Source: Pseudodesulfovibrio senegalensis (GTDB taxonomy: Bacteria; Desulfobacterota; Desulfovibrionia; Desulfovibrionales; Desulfovibrionaceae). Taken from it: a DNA stretch of 64,000 bases. This document shows positions 61,525-64,000 of this stretch, piece by piece. Location: the NCBI RefSeq assembly GCF_008830225.1, contig NZ_WAIE01000009.1, forward strand, positions 41,950 through 105,949, given 5' to 3'. The translations under genes were made by a program, and so were the position numbers. Numbering within the stretch: position 1 is the first letter of the stretch; every line of letters begins with the position of its first letter. Below the pieces are notes generated by a model. That model made no database searches. It saw only the letters and a program-made list of their open reading frames with translations, and was not told the origin of the DNA.

Positions 61525-62415
61525 GTGAAGTTTCTCGGTCGTTTTTCCAAGATACTCGTCGGGTTCGTGCTGTTCATGGTGCTGGCCTACGGCGGCCTGC
61601 AATGGTTTGTGCACGACCAGGTGGACAAGGGCATACATGAGGCCGTGGCGCGCATTCCGGGCATGGATGTGAAATATTCGCGGCTGGACGTGCGCATTTT
61701 CGACCAGACCGTGACCCTGACCGAGGTGGAGCTGAGCCAGGGCGCCAAGCGGATTTTCGCAGACAAGGTCGAGTTTTTCGATTTCGACGAAAAGCATTCC
61801 ATGCCGCATCACATGCGCATGGCCGTGCAAGGGCTTGTCATGCCCGCGGACTTTACGCATCTGGGCGCGCTGGCACCGCTGCTGGAGGCTCTGGGCGTAC
61901 TGGAATTGCGCGGCGACGGCGCGCTTGACTACGCGTATTCCCCAACGGACAAGGTCCTGCACGTGAACGATTTTCGTTTTGACGACAAGGAATTGGGCAA
62001 CCTTGAACTGAGCATTGACCTTTCCAACGTTGATCTTGATGATTACCGTATGGAGAAGCTCGTGGGCCTGCACATCGGCGCGGGATCGCTGCGCTTTGTG
62101 GATGCCGGGCTGGTGGAGCGCATTTTCGAGACCTATGCGCGTTCCCGCAACATGAGCCGGGAAATGGCGCGCGAGGTCATGGTCGGCGAGCTGGAAACCC
62201 TTGCGGCACAGGCGCGGGCCGAGGACATGGAACAGGCCGCACAGGCGTATGCCGGGCTGGCCGGGTTTCTGGTGGAACCGGAGGGAATTCTGGTGCGCAC
62301 CGATCCGGAACAACCCGTGCCATGGATGTATTTTTTCATGGGCCGAAACGGTGCGGAAAGCATCAATCTGCTGAATCTCACTGTGGAAGAATTTGCTGGT
62401 GAATCTGATCAATAG
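61525..62415 (+). CDS. Membrane-anchored protein of unknown function
   Basis: The 296-residue protein has one N-terminal membrane helix (about 8-28, KILVGFVLFMVLAYGGLQW) and otherwise a soluble, probably periplasmic, part. YSRLDVRIFDQTVTLTEVEL and the repeated LD-rich segment LSIDLSNVDLDDYRM recall the beta-strand pattern of AsmA/lipid-transfer-like proteins, but I could not assign a family. It starts at GTG 1 nt after ispDF, so the two are co-translated; cysS follows after 36 nt. Confidence 0.8.
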   Translation: MKFLGRFSKILVGFVLFMVLAYGGLQWFVHDQVDKGIHEAVARIPGMDVKYSRLDVRIFDQTVTLTEVELSQGAKRIFADKVEFFDFDEKHSMPHHMRMAVQGLVMPADFTHLGALAPLLEALGVLELRGDGALDYAYSPTDKVLHVNDFRFDDKELGNLELSIDLSNVDLDDYRMEKLVGLHIGAGSLRFVDAGLVERIFETYARSRNMSREMAREVMVGELETLAAQARAEDMEQAAQAYAGLAGFLVEPEGILVRTDPEQPVPWMYFFMGRNGAESINLLNLTVEEFAGESDQ

Positions 62416-62451
62416 TTTTTAATTCAAGATAGTTATATCTGGAGCAAAACA

Positions 62452-63906
62452 ATGAGACTGTACAATACCCTTGAAAGGAAAAAGCAGGAATTCGAACCGC
62501 TGAACGGCAACACGGTCAACATGTACGTGTGCGGCATCACGGCCTACGACCTGTGCCACATCGGCAACGCCCGTTCCAGCGTGGTGTTCGATGCCATGGT
62601 CCGTTACCTGCGCTACCGGGGGTATGACGTCAATTTCATCAAGAACTTCACTGATGTGGATGACAAGATCATCAAGCGCGCCCACGAAACAGGCATGGAG
62701 CCGGGCGAACTTGCCGCCAAGTTCATCGATGAATTCAACATCGACATGCAGCGGCTCAACGTGTTGCGGGCCGACGTGGAACCCAAGTGCACCGAGCACA
62801 TTGCCGAGATGGTCGAGCTGACCGAGCGGCTCATTGAAAAGGGACACGCCTACGCAACGGACGACGGGGACGTCTATTTCCGGGTGCGTTCCTTTGCGGA
62901 CTACGGCAAGCTCTCCGGCCGCAACGTGGACGAGATGGAAGCGGGCGCGCGCGTGGAGCTGGGTGAGACCAAGGAAGACCCGCTCGATTTTGCGCTCTGG
63001 AAATCGGCCAAGCCCGGGGAACCCTCATGGGAAAGCCCGTGGGGACTTGGTCGGCCCGGCTGGCATCTGGAATGCTCGGCCATGAGCGAAAAGTATGCGC
63101 CTCTGCCGCTGGACATCCACGGCGGCGGTCAGGACCTTGCCTTTCCGCATCATGAAAACGAAATCGCCCAGACCGAAGCGGCCACAGGCAAACCGTTCTC
63201 CCGTTTTTGGGTGCACAACGGCTTCGTGCAGATCAATTTCGAAAAGATGTCCAAATCTTTGGGCAACTTCTTTACCACGCGCGAACTCATGAACAAGTTC
63301 ATGCCCGAGGCCCTGCGCTATTTCCTGCTCAGCAACCACTACCGCAGCCCGCTGGATTTTTCGTTCGACGCGCTCGAAGAAGCGGAAAAAGGGCTCAAGC
63401 GCGTGTATTCCGCGCTGGCGCAGATCGATGCGGAGCTGACCAAGACCAAATGGAAAAAATCGCCGTTCCCCGAAGAACTGGAAACGGAGATGGACGCCAT
63501 TGAGGCCAAGTGGACCGAGAGCATGGAAGACGACCTGAACACGGCGGCCGCGCTGGGCCAGATCTTCAACGCCGTGCGGCTGGCCGGGCGTGTGCTTGAA
63601 GACAAGTCCCTGCGCAAGTCCGAAGGCGCAAAAAAACTCTGGGCCCGCATCGCCGACCGCATTCGTTCCTGGAGCGACGCGCTCGGTCTGTTCGGCAGTG
63701 ATCCCGAAAAGGTTCTTGAAGAGCTGCGCAACGTCCGCGCCGCGCGCAAGGGCATCGATCCCGCCGTGGTGCAGGCCAAGCTCGACGAACGCCTTGCCGC
63801 GCGCAAGGAAAAGGATTTTGCCCGCTCCGACGAACTGCGCGACGAGCTGGCGGCCATGGGGGTGGAGGTCAAGGACACTCCCACCGGCGCAACCTGGGAC
63901 GTATAG
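62452..63906 (+). CDS. cysS: Cysteinyl-tRNA synthetase
   Basis: The 484-residue class I enzyme has MYVCGITAYDLCHIGNARS with a zinc cysteine and the HIGN form of the HIGH motif, WHLECSAM with the next zinc ligand, HHENEIAQTEA, and KMSKSLGNF as the KMSKS loop. The C-terminal DALR-type helical domain ends in VKDTPTGATWDV. It charges tRNA-Cys. Length and motifs are complete. Confidence 0.98.
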   Translation: MRLYNTLERKKQEFEPLNGNTVNMYVCGITAYDLCHIGNARSSVVFDAMVRYLRYRGYDVNFIKNFTDVDDKIIKRAHETGMEPGELAAKFIDEFNIDMQRLNVLRADVEPKCTEHIAEMVELTERLIEKGHAYATDDGDVYFRVRSFADYGKLSGRNVDEMEAGARVELGETKEDPLDFALWKSAKPGEPSWESPWGLGRPGWHLECSAMSEKYAPLPLDIHGGGQDLAFPHHENEIAQTEAATGKPFSRFWVHNGFVQINFEKMSKSLGNFFTTRELMNKFMPEALRYFLLSNHYRSPLDFSFDALEEAEKGLKRVYSALAQIDAELTKTKWKKSPFPEELETEMDAIEAKWTESMEDDLNTAAALGQIFNAVRLAGRVLEDKSLRKSEGAKKLWARIADRIRSWSDALGLFGSDPEKVLEELRNVRAARKGIDPAVVQAKLDERLAARKEKDFARSDELRDELAAMGVEVKDTPTGATWDV

Positions 63907-63931
63907 CTTCAGGCTGCCCAAAAACGGCAAT

Positions 63932-64000
63932 CTGCTGCGTTGCTTCGACGGGCCAACCCCTCGCGTATGTGCAATACGCGTCGGTTCTGCCCCGTTCGGC
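63932..64000. repeat. Intergenic structured repeat, copy 2 (runs off the window)
   Basis: CTGCGTTGCT is followed by ACGGGC/GCCCCGT, AACC/GGTT and a nested GCGTAT/ATACGC hairpin with a GTGCA loop. The order of parts equals that of the repeat at 30.4 kb, while the arms differ and still pair. It follows cysS by about 25 nt and may serve as its terminator. The right end is cut by the window. Confidence 0.65.

Overview
The window is about 64 kb of GC-rich bacterial chromosome, and it reads as a sulfate-reducer-type deltaproteobacterium of the Desulfovibrionales, probably close to Pseudodesulfovibrio or Desulfovibrio. The grounds are the motA-motB-motB-fliL-fliN-fliO-fliP-fliQ block, the ispDF fusion, the Nif3/zinc-ribbon/rnpB/ispDF/cysS order, sigma-54-type regulation and the character of the intergenic hairpin repeats. 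No rRNA, CRISPR array or intact transposase is visible. The taxonomic call rests on recognition, not on a search.

Layout. 1-1.2 kb: 3' end of a DEAD-box RNA helicase. 1.4-7.2 kb: a flagellar operon (PLP-homeostasis protein, MotA, two MotB-like proteins, FliL, FliN, FliO, FliP, FliQ) behind a sigma-28-like promoter. 7.2-10.9 kb: a small PC4-like protein, the rRNA methyltransferase RlmB and an MltD-type lytic transglycosylase with four LysM repeats. 11-16.9 kb: two glycosyltransferases, an HD-GYP phosphodiesterase, a HAD phosphatase and a deacetylase-like protein. 17-27.7 kb: an unusual five-gene membrane cluster (small FtsX permease, ATPase, a 1630-residue permease with a degenerate M28 peptidase-like domain, two large polytopic proteins). 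27.9-30.2 kb: an AT-rich accessory patch with a tRNA-Glu 3' fragment, a split HipA-type kinase plus HIRAN protein, and an integrase remnant. 30.4-42.6 kb: rRNA methyltransferase, DUF116 protein, chemoreceptor, YgjP-like and DUF523 proteins, MFS carrier, CheD, secreted acetolactate decarboxylase, HPt protein, glycosyltransferase, AMIN protein, PstB and PhoU. 43-50 kb: ribosomal protein S1, SppA, two tandem receiver-TPR paralogs and a class II photolyase. 50-57.7 kb: glycerophosphodiesterase, a sigma-54 activator, a deacetylase-glycosyltransferase fusion, a GT2 protein, a cysteine-cluster protein and RfaE2. 57.7-64 kb: tRNA-Met, Nif3-like protein, zinc-ribbon coiled coil, RNase P RNA, IspDF, an unknown membrane-anchored protein and CysS.

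Two signals stand out. First, a pair of about 70-nt structured RNAs (around 13.7 kb on the minus strand and 27.9 kb on the plus strand) share a 23-nt identical 5' segment, a hairpin with compensatory base changes, and near-perfect sigma-54 -24/-12 promoters; they look like a duplicated sigma-54-dependent small RNA. Second, the 17-27.7 kb cluster looks like an uncharacterised ABC-powered envelope machine coupled to two OPT-like membrane proteins. Many genes serve motility, chemotaxis, envelope glycosylation and envelope maintenance, so the two signals may belong to the same physiology, but that link is inference.
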